Assembly (NCBI GenBank): GCA_029204225.1
Contig: MU832012.1
Coordinates: 1-64,000, forward strand
DNA from: Diphasiastrum complanatum
Taxonomy: Eukaryota > Streptophyta > Lycopodiopsida > Lycopodiales > Lycopodiaceae
Length of the DNA stretch: 64,000 nucleotides
Direction: 5' to 3'
Both the position numbers and the translations under genes were made by a program. Positions within the stretch are counted from its first letter, which is position 1, and every line of letters starts with the position of its first letter. The notes under the pieces were generated by a model. That model worked only from the letters and a program-made list of their open reading frames with translations. It searched no databases and was not told the origin of the DNA. Below are positions 34,433-45,559 of this stretch, piece after piece.

Positions 34433-34700
34433 TCTCAGCCTATCCATAAACTCATAGAGAAGGCCTAAAGTGGAACCCTCTCTATCAGTAAGGCACAACA
34501 CACTATAGATAGGTTGCATGGATATGACAATGGCACGTGCATCATCCCAAAATGAAGTCCCCATCACGATCGCCTCAGATCTCTTGGCCCTGGTCTCTCG
34601 TGATGGGCCCCACTCTGCCCAATGGTTTGAAACCATTGTTTGCCTCAGACTTGCATGCACTTTTATGAGCCGCTCCAAAACAAGGAATATATAGGCAAAC
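34433..34700 (-). pseudogene. hAT-type transposase-like gene, upstream exon
   Basis: After a CCTAG acceptor the frame reads FAYIFLVLERLIKVHASLRQ, TMVSNHWAEW, FWDDARAIVISMQPIYSVL and GSTLGLLYEFMDRLRE. This is the conserved hAT block following the catalytic core ('RFAxxxxMLxRLxxVxxxLxxMVxSxxW ... FW..v..ivxxxxPixxvLRxxDxxxxxxGxxYexMdr'). The coding frame is clean across about 85 residues. Exons with the earlier catalytic core are not visible upstream, where another copia begins at about 35.1 kb. Confidence 0.8.
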
Positions 34701-35148
34701 CTAGGATGAAAATCATGAAATAAGACTGGTAATTGGTCATAGGCAATAGGCTATAGCGAAACCTAAAATTCTATGAGCATTGAAACTTGAAGCTAAAACA
34801 AAATTGCAATTTGGAAATGAAAAAATTGGAAACAGGTTGTTAGCTTGGAACTTGGAACTTGGAACTTGAAACTTGGAACTTGGTTACCTATTGCAGCATT
34901 CTGCTCCATCGTGTGCAATCTCTAAATGTTTGATGATGTTTGCTTGCTAGTAGTAGATATATTTTGGCTGTCATTAGACATTATCTATTGTTCATAAATC
35001 AACATCAGATAAGCAGTAGCTATTTGTAGTTCGGAGGATGTCTGATCACGGAATGAAGCAGTAGCTTCAACCAAACAGATCGGCTCCATCTGATCCATCA
35101 GTGAATCGCGATTCATAGCTAACATTCGGTTATCTGATTCACACAACA
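34701..35148. other. No gene; intron-like and copia leader
   Basis: AT-rich. A run of the pentanucleotide-like words 'CTTGGAA'/'CTTGAAA' is at 34845-34883. The segment 35035-35148 resembles the family B leader ('ATCTGATCC'). Confidence 0.3.
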
Positions 35149-37150
35149 GTGACTTTAGAGCGAGATCGGATTCACAACAGTGGTTTAGAGCTGCCAGGTT
35201 TATTATGGCCCTGGGTGGACGACACCGAAGAAATGCCAGCCAGCAGCGACAAAGAACTTCGAGAATGGAAGGAGAAGAACGACAAAGCAGTAGATGTCAT
35301 CTCCTCTTCCATCGAAGACAACATTACCCTCGACCTTGCATCAATCTCTAATGCTAGAGATATGTGGAATACACTCATCAGCAGATTTCAGACCAAATCA
35401 CGCAATCAGATAATGCATCTAGAAGATCAGGTTACCTATCTGAGGCAAAGATCTTACCAGCTTCATCAGAAAGATGAAGAACCTATTCTTGTCGTTCCAC
35501 AATGCCGGAACAGAGCAGGCAGTCTCACAAGAGAAGCAGCTCAACTATTTGCTAAGTTCCCTACCAAGATCGTTCTAGACTACCGGACCCTAGTGGCTAA
35601 TGATCCCGCTATGACCTTTGACAAAGCAGTCATCGACATCAAGGAAGAAGTCGAAGCTAGAGAGCACTATGACGACAAGAATGAATCTGATCATGCTCTC
35701 TACAACAACAAAGACCATTCGAAAAAAAAAGACTTATCCTAAGAGGGAGTCGACAAGAAGGCAGGACCGAAGTCAGCAGAAAGAGAGAAATCAGGAAGGA
35801 AGATGGAAAGGAAGCAGCAAGAACAAGCAACAAGGCAACGACAAGAAGACATGCATCAGATGCAGACATGAAGGCCACATGGTGGATAAATGTTGGCTGA
35901 ATCCAAAAATCGAATGTATACATTGTCACAAGAAGGGACATGCAGCTATGGATTGCTATCAAAATCCAAGGAACAAGAAGACAGAAGGCAGAAAAGAGAG
36001 CTCCAATAGTACATCATACGTAGAGGAACCGGAATCCTTGAAGATGGCCGAAGATGTCAAATGAAAATGGATCTACGAATATGAGTATGGACCAGACGAC
36101 AATGTATCGAGATACAAAGCCGAGCTAGTTGCATCGACTATACTGAAACCTTTTCTCCTGCTGTGAAGCACACATTTATACACATATTGTTTTCAAATGC
36201 AGTTGCCTACAGTTTGAAGATCCACATTGTAGATGAGAAGACAAGATTCCTACATGGAGAGCTGAAAGAAGAGGTCTACATGGACCAGCCACCAGATTTT
36301 ACCTGCAAGTCATTTGTTGACTATGTCTGCAAAATGCACAGAAGCATCTATGGACTGAAACAGTCCGCCAAACAGTGGTACAAGAAGAAGATCCAAGCAC
36401 TCAGATCCTTAAGCTTCCAACCTTTAATGGCTGACTATAACGTCTCTGTGAAAGTCATAGATGGGGAGATCATCATTATCGGTGTCTATGTAGACAACAC
36501 CCTGATTCTGTCAAGGCGCGACAACCTGATTGCACAAGTAAAGGCAGATATTTCGAACCACTTCGAAATATCGGATCTAGAAGAAGCAAAGTGCTACCTA
36601 GGCTTGCAGTGAAGGTGGGAAATTATATCTACACCAATAAAGATACACTCATAAAATCATTGATGATTTCGACATGATGGATTGCAAGGGAGTGAATACT
36701 CCAATGGTTCCTGGTACAATGCTGACAAATGAAGACTATCCCAGAGACGATGCAGAACGACAAGCAATGTAGCACAAGCCTTATAGAAAGCTTATCAGTT
36801 CTTTGATGTACTTGGCAGACAATACAAGGCCAGCCATTGCCTATGTAGTGTTCTGATTGAGCCAATTCAGCATCAATCCAGGTCCGACACACTGGAAAAT
36901 TGTCAAGAGGATTCTGCAATAACTACAGAACACAAAGGACTATGGACTATGTTATTGTTGAGATATAGGATTCAAGGCTAAATCCTACGCGTACCTGAAG
37001 GATGATAGTAAAAGCATCTCAGGACGATGCACCATAGCAGTCGATGCAGGTGTTATTTGGATCAGCAGAAAGCAGACCACAATTGCCCAAAATTATTGTG
37101 TGAAGCATGCACACGATGGAGCAGAATGCTGCAACTTGTCCATATTATCA
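35149..37150 (+). mobile_element. Ty1-copia family B, gag-RT-RNase H, lacking PR/IN
   Basis: Gag: LLWPWVDDTEEMP, then NDKAVDVISSSIEDNITLDL, parallel to the - element at 32.5-33.2 kb. Zinc knuckles: CIRCRHEGHMVDKC and CIHCHKKGHAAMDC. After the acidic EEPESLKMAEDV and a stop, the sequence jumps into RT (KWIYEYEYGPDDNVSRYKAE), skipping protease and integrase. RT has VDEKTRFLHGELKEEVYMDQ, SIYGLKQSAKQWY and GVYVDNTLIL (YVDD changed to YVDN). RNase H remnants follow (SSLMYLADNTRPAIAYVV, THWKIVKRIL) with many stops up to about 37.15 kb. Confidence 0.9.
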
Positions 37151-37236
37151 AAATCAAGTATACAACACCAATTCCTTTGGGCACTGTTTGTTTCCCAGAT
37201 CAGCGCGTCAACTCAAGAGAGGTGTTTTCTCTAATG

Positions 37237-37239
<3 letters not shown>

Positions 37240-37302
<63 letters not shown>

Positions 37303-37330
37303 TCTCCTTCTACTGCGCTCTTGCGCCTCG

Positions 37331-37376
<46 letters not shown>
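37240..37376. repeat. (TC)n microsatellites
   Basis: Two TC runs (37240-37300 and 37330-37376) are separated by a short CTTCTCC-rich interval. Frames across them are Leu-Ser or Glu-Arg artefacts. Confidence 0.97.
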
Positions 37377-38390
<1,014 letters not shown>

Positions 38391-38963
38391 CCATGCATAA
38401 GACCCAATTTAAATATAGGTCTTTAAGGAACTTTATGAAATTTCCATGCAGCACACAAAAATGGAAGATTTGGATAACATTTAAAGTTATAAGAATGACA
38501 AAAATCTTGATGATATTTATTACACTCATAATTGAAAGAGAACAGGCATTATATGTTCCCATTATATGAGTATTAGAAGACGGAACAGATGAGACCTTTT
38601 TCAAACTCAAAGTTACGTAATTTAGAACTTTAGCTTCCATTCTGATAACAAACCATGGACTCCAAAAGATTCTTCAATACGAAAAATGAACTTATTAATA
38701 CTCGTAATTATAGATCTTAACAAGCAAGCATCTACTAAAAGAGGAGGACAAACTTTAGTGCCTTTTAGAAAAGGACTCATTCAAAAACGATGAGGGAATG
38801 ATTGATGTATCTGCCGTTAACAATATGACCTAAAAACGGATCACAAAACTTTGTAAAAAATGAGCCACCACATGAACAAGGGCTATGAAGAATACGCATC
38901 TTTTTCTTTTCTGAAAGATTCTAACCAATATCAACATAATTGAAGACTTTGTGTCCCATAGTT

Positions 38964-40036
38964 TTAACATATTTCCAAGAAACCACTGGATGATTTCAAA
39001 TTTTCTTCACACAAGGACATAACTTCAAGCTTTCTAAGAATAGAGCTCCAACCTATTCTGTCAAGATCAGGCGAAGTAAAATTTGTGATGAGTAGATCTT
39101 TACTAGAGGTAAAAAGTTTAGTTTTAACATTAGCTTTGGAATTTATAAGGCAACTTAAAAGAGTTTTCAGTTGATAAAAGTGAGAATGTGAAATACCAAG
39201 ATCTTGACAAGACATCATTATTGAAGTATAGAGCAACCGAAAAAGGTTGCATCTATTAAACATATGAAGGGAGAACTTACCCAAAGACATAACACAATCC
39301 AAATAAAGTAACCTGCTTATTTAATCTCTATAAGCAAACGTTCTAGAGGCAACATTACTAGGGGGCAAAAAGTTAGGAGTATTAAATGTAGGACGAGAAG
39401 AAGGGGAGGGAGGTGTGATCACAGCTTGTGGAATGTAGCAATATGGAGGGGTAGATGATGTGATATAGGTTTCCAAACTTTCAAACCATTGCAAATGTAA
39501 GGTGTAATGTTTTTAGGTGAGTGGGCTCCCACAACATGGAAGTATTTTTTTAGCAAAGTTTTTACTCTTTCGTAACCGGGACTTACCCTTAATATTATAA
39601 CCTCTAGGAAAAAAGGAGCGAAGAGTTCTCATCCAAAATGGTTCGCGAAGCCATGCTACCTTGAAAAACTCTTTAGAATTAGAAAAGTTTTCAACAATGT
39701 GCTCTATGGGAAAGACCCCAAAAGACTGGAAACCACATGTGGCTATAGCAATATTCAAAGGTTTTAACTCTTCTTTAAGAAACTTAGGACTATGCACTAT
39801 TGTAGCTTCTAGAACATGTTCTTGAAAACATACAAAAGCAGACCCATAACTTTGGCCAAGATACTTTTATTTCGTATGTTATAAATGACATAAATAACAT
39901 AGTCTCTACTACATATAACATAGCAAGGAGGCATAGGGTGAATCAAATACCCATGCAACATTTCTACAACTACCATAAGAAACAGTGGCCTCAAGTCCAT
40001 TGAAGCTACAGCTTTAAAGTGGAGGTTGTCTTTCAA
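38964..40036 (-). pseudogene. Unidentified decayed coding sequence
   Basis: From about 39825 to 38964 a single - strand frame stays coding-like with only two or three stops. It includes VHSPKFLKEELKPLNIAI, FGVFPIEHIVENFSNSKEFF, AWLREPFWMRTLRSFFP and, further on, TSPDLDRIGWSSILRKLEVM. A frameshift near 39805 joins it to an upstream frame reaching 40036. I do not recognise the family. No retroelement motif (D-x-G, YVDD, CCHC, DDE) is visible. It could be a host pseudogene or an unfamiliar transposon ORF. Confidence 0.4.
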
Positions 40037-41295
40037 GTTTATCTCTATTGAAGTCTATACCAATGCAAACTAAAGGTATGTTTGTTAATTGAAAGGCAAG
40101 ATTATATTGGTAGGTGCGGTTGCATCGTAAACTGAAGGGCACAATTGCATCAAAGGACATGATTAGATTGTAAAGTGCAATGCATGGTTGCAACTTTGAG
40201 GAAAAGCAGTCATGTATTAAACTATCTCAATTTAAGAATGCGATGAATGCGAACTGAATATCTTACACAGCACTTTGTTGAAGGTTGAAGATTGAAGGCT
40301 ACAAGCATGATTTTCAATGCATCAGAACAATGTGGTCCAGGTTTGTGCTATGGATTGTAGCCATGGTCACATGGTCAAAAGACATTGGCCCAACGGCATA
40401 TACTTATCCTTTGCCGTTATTAATCTTGGCAACGACATTGTTCAGCATAACCTGACCAGTGGGCAGGTATTGAACATTTCAGATCCTGGTATTACACCTT
40501 TTGACATTTTTTTATATCAGCCAGGTATGAATATCAACCAGTCTGGGTATTGCAAGAGTAATACTAGCCAAGTATCAACCTGAGGATAAGTATATAATTT
40601 TTTTGATGCCACACTGTTTTTAAGGGTAATATACATTTAATGAAAAGCATGATCGTTTTTTAATGCAATATGCATATGATTTGAAAGGCCAATACTTTGT
40701 TGGTGCCCCCAATTTTTGGGGGCACATGAAAAGAATTTATTACATGTAATTTTTGAATACCAAGAAAAGATAAATATCATAGGGCTGATACAAATGTTGA
40801 TACCGGTCAGTATCTGCCCAGCACTGAACCTGACCCAGCTCAATCGAGGCTTGGTTAAAATTCGATAAAGATCACCTAAACAGGGGGAGAAAGCCACCTT
40901 GGCCCGTCTATGTAATATGTTATGTGTTCTATGCTTTTATAACTGTTGCAATTATGTTGTATCCATCATTCGCTTCATGTCTGTGGGTTTAACCTTACAA
41001 TCTGAAGTTCCTTGTTCCTGATGTCTAACAAATAGATTCCAAGGCTTCCTATCATTATATTGTGTATAGAAACAGCAAAGTAAGATAATTGAGCTTTTAT
41101 TGACAGTGTCAAAACTTCCAGGAACAGAAGAACAATTAATCTGGACAACGAGCTATTCATGTCAATTCCTAAGGACCCAGCATAACTGCATTTGAAAGTC
41201 ACACATAAAAGATGATTTGCAAGGACAACAGTAAGACCAGTAAGACTACTATACACCTCTATATGAATCTTGGGTCTTGGAATACATCATTATCA
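40037..41295. other. No gene recognised
   Basis: An 88-codon + frame (40317-40583) has no domain. The repeated words 'ATCAACC(A/T)G' and 'GTATCAACCTGA' and the reverse complement 'TGATACCGGTCAG' at 40799 hint at a decayed inverted-repeat element. This is not established. Confidence 0.3.
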
Positions 41296-41394
41296 ATGCT
41301 GGACAATCAATGGGTTGACAATTTATCACCTACTTTCAGGACACTTCAGCATATAAGCACATGAAACAAAATAGAATCAGCATGAACCACAGAG

Positions 41395-44300
41395 TTACAA
41401 GACGGAATACTTCCCAGGTTGTGCTGAACCTGGAAGGGATAGGGCTGACGAAGTTGATTCCTCAAGTATACGTTTCACCTCTGTTTTGGCTTTTTTCACT
41501 GATGTTTCCGTTGGTCCCTCAATAAACAAAAAGAGCTTTCGCTCACCCGGGGCTGGAATTTTTCCAGGCGGGAAGTATTGACCTCTTGTTGTAATAGCTG
41601 CACCTGTCCAATCACTTATCTGACCCAATGAATCTTTGTGAGTGACCTTCCAGCGAGCATGCTGTGGAAAATCATTAATTTCAAACTCGGCTTCATAGTG
41701 CTCAGGAATAGCTTCTGCCTGAATTTTCGCAAGACTGTGCTGCAAGTTCATGGCTGCTGCTAAGGCTGCTGCTCTGGCAGCTCCATTGTTCATGTTGCTA
41801 GCAGGACCAGCTAAGCCAGGAAGGCCAAGAGATTCTAAAGAACCTGGTGCTGCAAGCTGTGCCGAGAGAACTTTGCTAGATGCAGCTTGAGCCATTGCTG
41901 CAAGGGCAGCCTGAAGCTGTGGATTAGCTGCGCTGGAACCCGGAACTCCAGAGGTAGATGCAGCTTTAGCAGCAGCAGCAATGGCAGCTGCTGCTTGAGC
42001 CAAATCTCCTCCGGCCTTGCGTATACCTTCATTATCTGATTCAGAGTCAGACTTCTCTTCATCCTCTTCAAATCCATATTCTTTAGCCTGGGCTTTCTTA
42101 GCAGCTTTCCGGGCCTCATCTTCCTCTTCATTGAATTTGAATCCACTCCCTCCATAGCCACTGCCATGTACCTGTTCACTTCCTTGCTTAACTTTTGAAA
42201 GAAAACTATCTGCCAGATTCTTCAAATCTTCTGGAATAACTTGTTCAGAAAGTTCCAAAGCTTTGACCAGATCTGGTGCATATCGTTCTTCCTCTGTAGA
42301 AATGAATGTTACAGCAAAGCCTTTTCGTCCAGCTCTTCCAGTACGTCCCACACGATGAACATAATCTTCATAATGATTGGGTACGTCATAGTTTACAACG
42401 AGCTCTAGATCCTTCACATCAAGGCCTCTAGCTGCTATGCTGGTGGCTATGAGAAGGCTACATACATTTGACTTGAAATCGGCAAGTGTAGACTCTCTGT
42501 CAGTCTGATCCTTCGCCCCGTGTAAAGAAAGGCATGGATAACCTGATTTAAGGAGATCCTTGAAAAGACTATCACATTTATCCTGAGAATGAACAAAAAC
42601 AAGAATTTTCCCCTTCTCATACCACTCACCCAAGAGCTCTAATAACCTGAGAAAACGTTCACTGTCAGGTCGTACCTCTACATTCTGAGTTATATCTGTG
42701 TTTACTACGCTCCGACCTCCAACTTGGATCTCAATTGGCCTATCCAACACCTTGCGGGCTAGAACCTCTACTTGTCTGGGAAAAGTTGCCGAAAACAGGA
42801 CTGTTTGTCTATCAGGCCTTGTATTCTGCACGATTCTTGTGATTTGGGGTTCAAAGCCCATATCGAACATTCTGTCTGCTTCATCCAAGACAAGATAAGT
42901 CACCCGCCTCAAATTTGTGATCTTGCCAGAGCTGGTGCACAAAATATCAATCATCCTGCCAGGAGTGCACACTACAATTTCAGTGCCCCGTTTTAGCTCA
43001 CTGATTTGCTGAGCTACTCCAGATCCACCATAAACGGCAACACAAGTCAAAGACATACCCTTGGAAAATTTCTTAATGTCACTGTAGATCTGCTGAACCA
43101 GCTCTCGTGTCGGAGCCATGATAAGTCCAATAGGTCCATCTCCTGAAGCTAGAGACGGCTGATCCATGATATGCCTAAGCATTGGAAGGACAAAGGCCAT
43201 AGTTTTCCCTGATCCAGTCTTTGCAATACCGATACAGTCTCTGCCACTCATAATGATGGGAAATGCCTGAGCTTGAATAGGCATAGGCTTTTCATACCCT
43301 AATTTCTTGATTACATCCAGAGCCTTGTTGCTGAGCCCAGTCTGGTTCCACGTTTTGATGGGCTTCGGCACATCTTTCCCTCTAACCTTCAATTCAAGCT
43401 CCTTGCGACAGACAGCTTCTTCGTCTGCGGTCATCCTTGAGATTTCTTTAACTTCTATGTAAAAACTCTTACGGAAAGGCATGTAACTTACTTTAGAGTG
43501 ATCAACAAGAGCTAGCTTCTCTGCTTTGCTCTTTTTCACCCTCTTCATAAAGTCATCATCATCTTCCTCGCCTGCATCCCCTTCCTCGTCATCTCCAAAA
43601 TCATAATCAGAAGCTGAGTCCTCCCCAGGTATAATACGACCAACAGATTTTGAAACTCTTTTGGAAAATTTTCCATTTTTTTCCAAACCCTTCAACTCTT
43701 GCGCTCCCTTGATAGGAGCCTTTTGTGGCAAAAGTGATGGAGCTTCAACCACCTCCTCCTTGAGCTTCTCTACTTCCGGGAGCACCATGGCATTCATGAA
43801 CGCATCAAGTGGATCCAGCTCCTCTTCATCTTGTTTATCATCCACTACAGCGACAGATGCCTCTACATGATTAGGCTTAGGGTTTGAATTTTTATTCCCT
43901 TTTTTTGTGGCCACCGAGGGAAGCCAATCGTCGTTGTCAGCCATGACCATATCTCCATTTTCAAGAGCCATTATGTCACTGTTTCCGGTGGCACCATCCT
44001 TGGGGCCATCTTCATCATCTGATTCCTCCCCTTCAAGAGTCCAAGCTTTGCCGTTGGTAAGGAGAGCTGTCTCCTCGACGTTACCCCTCTTCTTCCTCTC
44101 CTCTTCATCCTTGCATCGTTTGCGCTCCTGCCACTCTTGCACTCTCCTCCGCCGCTTATCCATCTCCTCATCAAGCTTCCTTTGTTCCTCTTCAGCATCC
44201 ACTGGTTCCGTATCTCGTTTAGACTGCTCGGGCTCCTTGTCCTCTCTCCTTGACCTTTTCCGATCCCCCCGATCTCCATCATCCTCATCTTTTCTGTGTC

Positions 44301-44658
44301 TCTCGCGTTTTTCCCGTTCTTTTTCTCTTCTTTCCTTTTCACGCTTCTTCTCCTTCTCCCGCTCCTTCTCCCTTTCCTTCTCTCTCTCCCTCTCCCTTTC
44401 CTTGGCCTTCTCCTTCCTTTCCCTAGCTCTCTCCCTTTCAAAGTTCTCCCAATCCCTATCGCTCTGTTCCTTCTCCCTTTCTTTGGCTTTCTCCTTCTCT
44501 CTCTCCTTCTCTCTCTCTTTCTCTTTTTCTCTTTCCCTCTCCTTGGACCTAGCCCGATCCTCCCTGTATCGATCTCGCTCCCTTCGTTCAATCTCCCCGC
44601 CTCTCTCTCGATCGCGCTTGCGCTCCCTTTCCCGATCACGATCCTTCTCCCTCCCCAT
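41395..44658 (-). CDS. RH42: DEAD-box ATP-dependent RNA helicase, RH42/PRP5-like, copy 1
   Basis: An intact, intronless 1087-residue frame. By family it is the plant counterpart of yeast Prp5, the nuclear helicase that helps U2 snRNP engage the branch site during prespliceosome assembly. Residues 1-200 are Arg/Glu/Lys/Asp-rich and highly charged. The Prp5-type DPLD motif is at 282-285. The helicase core has TW upstream of the Q motif (Gln462), AKTGSGKT 479-486, PTREL 516-520, TPGRM 565-569, DEAD 592-595, SAT 623-625, ARGLD 743-747 and HRVGRTGR 768-775; all catalytic residues are present. An Ala-rich linker (about 886-970) precedes the conserved C-terminal region that ends KYSVL. The length is close to the ~1.1-kDa-residue plant family. 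It has a tandem paralogue at 56426-59677. The antisense strand is open over the charged N-terminus but is a composition artefact. Confidence 0.97.
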   Translation of the reverse strand: MGREKDRDRERERKRDRERGGEIERRERDRYREDRARSKEREREKEKEREKEREKEKAKEREKEQSDRDWENFERERARERKEKAKEREREREKEREKEREKEKKREKERREKEREKRERHRKDEDDGDRGDRKRSRREDKEPEQSKRDTEPVDAEEEQRKLDEEMDKRRRRVQEWQERKRCKDEEERKKRGNVEETALLTNGKAWTLEGEESDDEDGPKDGATGNSDIMALENGDMVMADNDDWLPSVATKKGNKNSNPKPNHVEASVAVVDDKQDEEELDPLDAFMNAMVLPEVEKLKEEVVEAPSLLPQKAPIKGAQELKGLEKNGKFSKRVSKSVGRIIPGEDSASDYDFGDDEEGDAGEEDDDDFMKRVKKSKAEKLALVDHSKVSYMPFRKSFYIEVKEISRMTADEEAVCRKELELKVRGKDVPKPIKTWNQTGLSNKALDVIKKLGYEKPMPIQAQAFPIIMSGRDCIGIAKTGSGKTMAFVLPMLRHIMDQPSLASGDGPIGLIMAPTRELVQQIYSDIKKFSKGMSLTCVAVYGGSGVAQQISELKRGTEIVVCTPGRMIDILCTSSGKITNLRRVTYLVLDEADRMFDMGFEPQITRIVQNTRPDRQTVLFSATFPRQVEVLARKVLDRPIEIQVGGRSVVNTDITQNVEVRPDSERFLRLLELLGEWYEKGKILVFVHSQDKCDSLFKDLLKSGYPCLSLHGAKDQTDRESTLADFKSNVCSLLIATSIAARGLDVKDLELVVNYDVPNHYEDYVHRVGRTGRAGRKGFAVTFISTEEERYAPDLVKALELSEQVIPEDLKNLADSFLSKVKQGSEQVHGSGYGGSGFKFNEEEDEARKAAKKAQAKEYGFEEDEEKSDSESDNEGIRKAGGDLAQAAAAIAAAAKAASTSGVPGSSAANPQLQAALAAMAQAASSKVLSAQLAAPGSLESLGLPGLAGPASNMNNGAARAAALAAAMNLQHSLAKIQAEAIPEHYEAEFEINDFPQHARWKVTHKDSLGQISDWTGAAITTRGQYFPPGKIPAPGERKLFLFIEGPTETSVKKAKTEVKRILEESTSSALSLPGSAQPGKYSVL

Positions 44659-44740
44659 AGCCGCTCGCTCTCTCTCTCTTTCTCTTCCGTTCTTTTTTTA
44701 TGTAAAGCTTTGGCGAAGGCGCCCCAGCCCTAAAACCAAA
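44659..44740 (-). promoter_or_regulatory. 5' region of helicase copy 1
   Basis: On the mRNA strand the leader is GA-rich. A GCCCTAAAACC element (44727-44737, + strand) resembles an imperfect telo-box/site II-like motif of plant housekeeping promoters. The same GCCCTAAA core is upstream of copy 2. No clear TATA box. Confidence 0.4.
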
Positions 44741-44914
44741 AATGGATCTTATTATTATTACTTGTAGCCAAAACAATGTGATATAAAAGAATATGAAGTA
44801 GCTCTCCTTGCTTGTGCTGTTAATAAGACAAGGAGATCTCAGATCACACATACACAAAAATAGTGTCACACAAAAACTTGTTCCCTACCCACCATTTGGA
44901 TTTGGAGACACACA

Positions 44915-44947
<33 letters not shown>

Positions 44948-45555
44948 AGGGAGTGTTTGATCTCCATAGCACCCTTCCCGCGCTCCCCCCCAACCAATAG
45001 TACCATCATGGATTGCATTACGACCTATTATAGTAACATCTTGAACTTGAAACTTTGCAAAGTAGTTGAATTTTGGATGTGAATTTGTGCTTAAATCCTT
45101 ATCTTCTATATATTTCGATTAGGGTTAGCAAATTCAAGCCTATTCTTGCTTAAGTTTGGTTATGTTTTTGGAGTGGGAAATTGGTGAACATCACCCTTGC
45201 TAACTTACGATTAGACCATTAGATTGTTGTGTATTTGTAGCTTGAAGTTGGGTGCAACAATTTGATAGCTTTGTTGTTGTTTCAAGGTGAAGACTTGTTA
45301 TACATTGTAAAAGCTTATGAGTGTTTTAGTTGTTTGGTGGGCTTCTAAAGTCCTGCTATTGTTTACCAAGTCATTTCCAAGTATTTGCGTCATAGAAAGT
45401 GAGCCCTTCACTATTGTCTTTGGGCCTTTACTGCTCACACATGTGGATAGTACGACCTTTGGTGACATGGCAACTCTCTTGCTAACCTTACCTCATCCCT
45501 CCGTCTTGTGCTTTTTTGCATCCAATTTGGTGCTCTCTAGCTAAAATTATCATCG
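44741..45555. other. No gene recognised
   Basis: A short (CT)n tract is at about 44914-44932. Weak + frames near 45317-45544 carry no domain. Confidence 0.35.
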
Positions 45556-45559
45556 TCGG

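Noticed and set aside
34086-34449. 114-codon frames on both strands
   Set aside because: They lie in an intron-like interval between a hAT exon and a copia LTR, have no domain and mirror each other.
40317-40583. 88-codon + frame
   Set aside because: No recognisable domain or neighbouring exon; composition is compatible with chance.
43907-44767. 286-codon + strand frame (and 58932-59711, 259 codons) rich in Ser and Leu
   Set aside because: It is the antisense of the charged Arg/Glu/Lys N-terminus of the helicases. The low-complexity codons leave the opposite strand free of stops.
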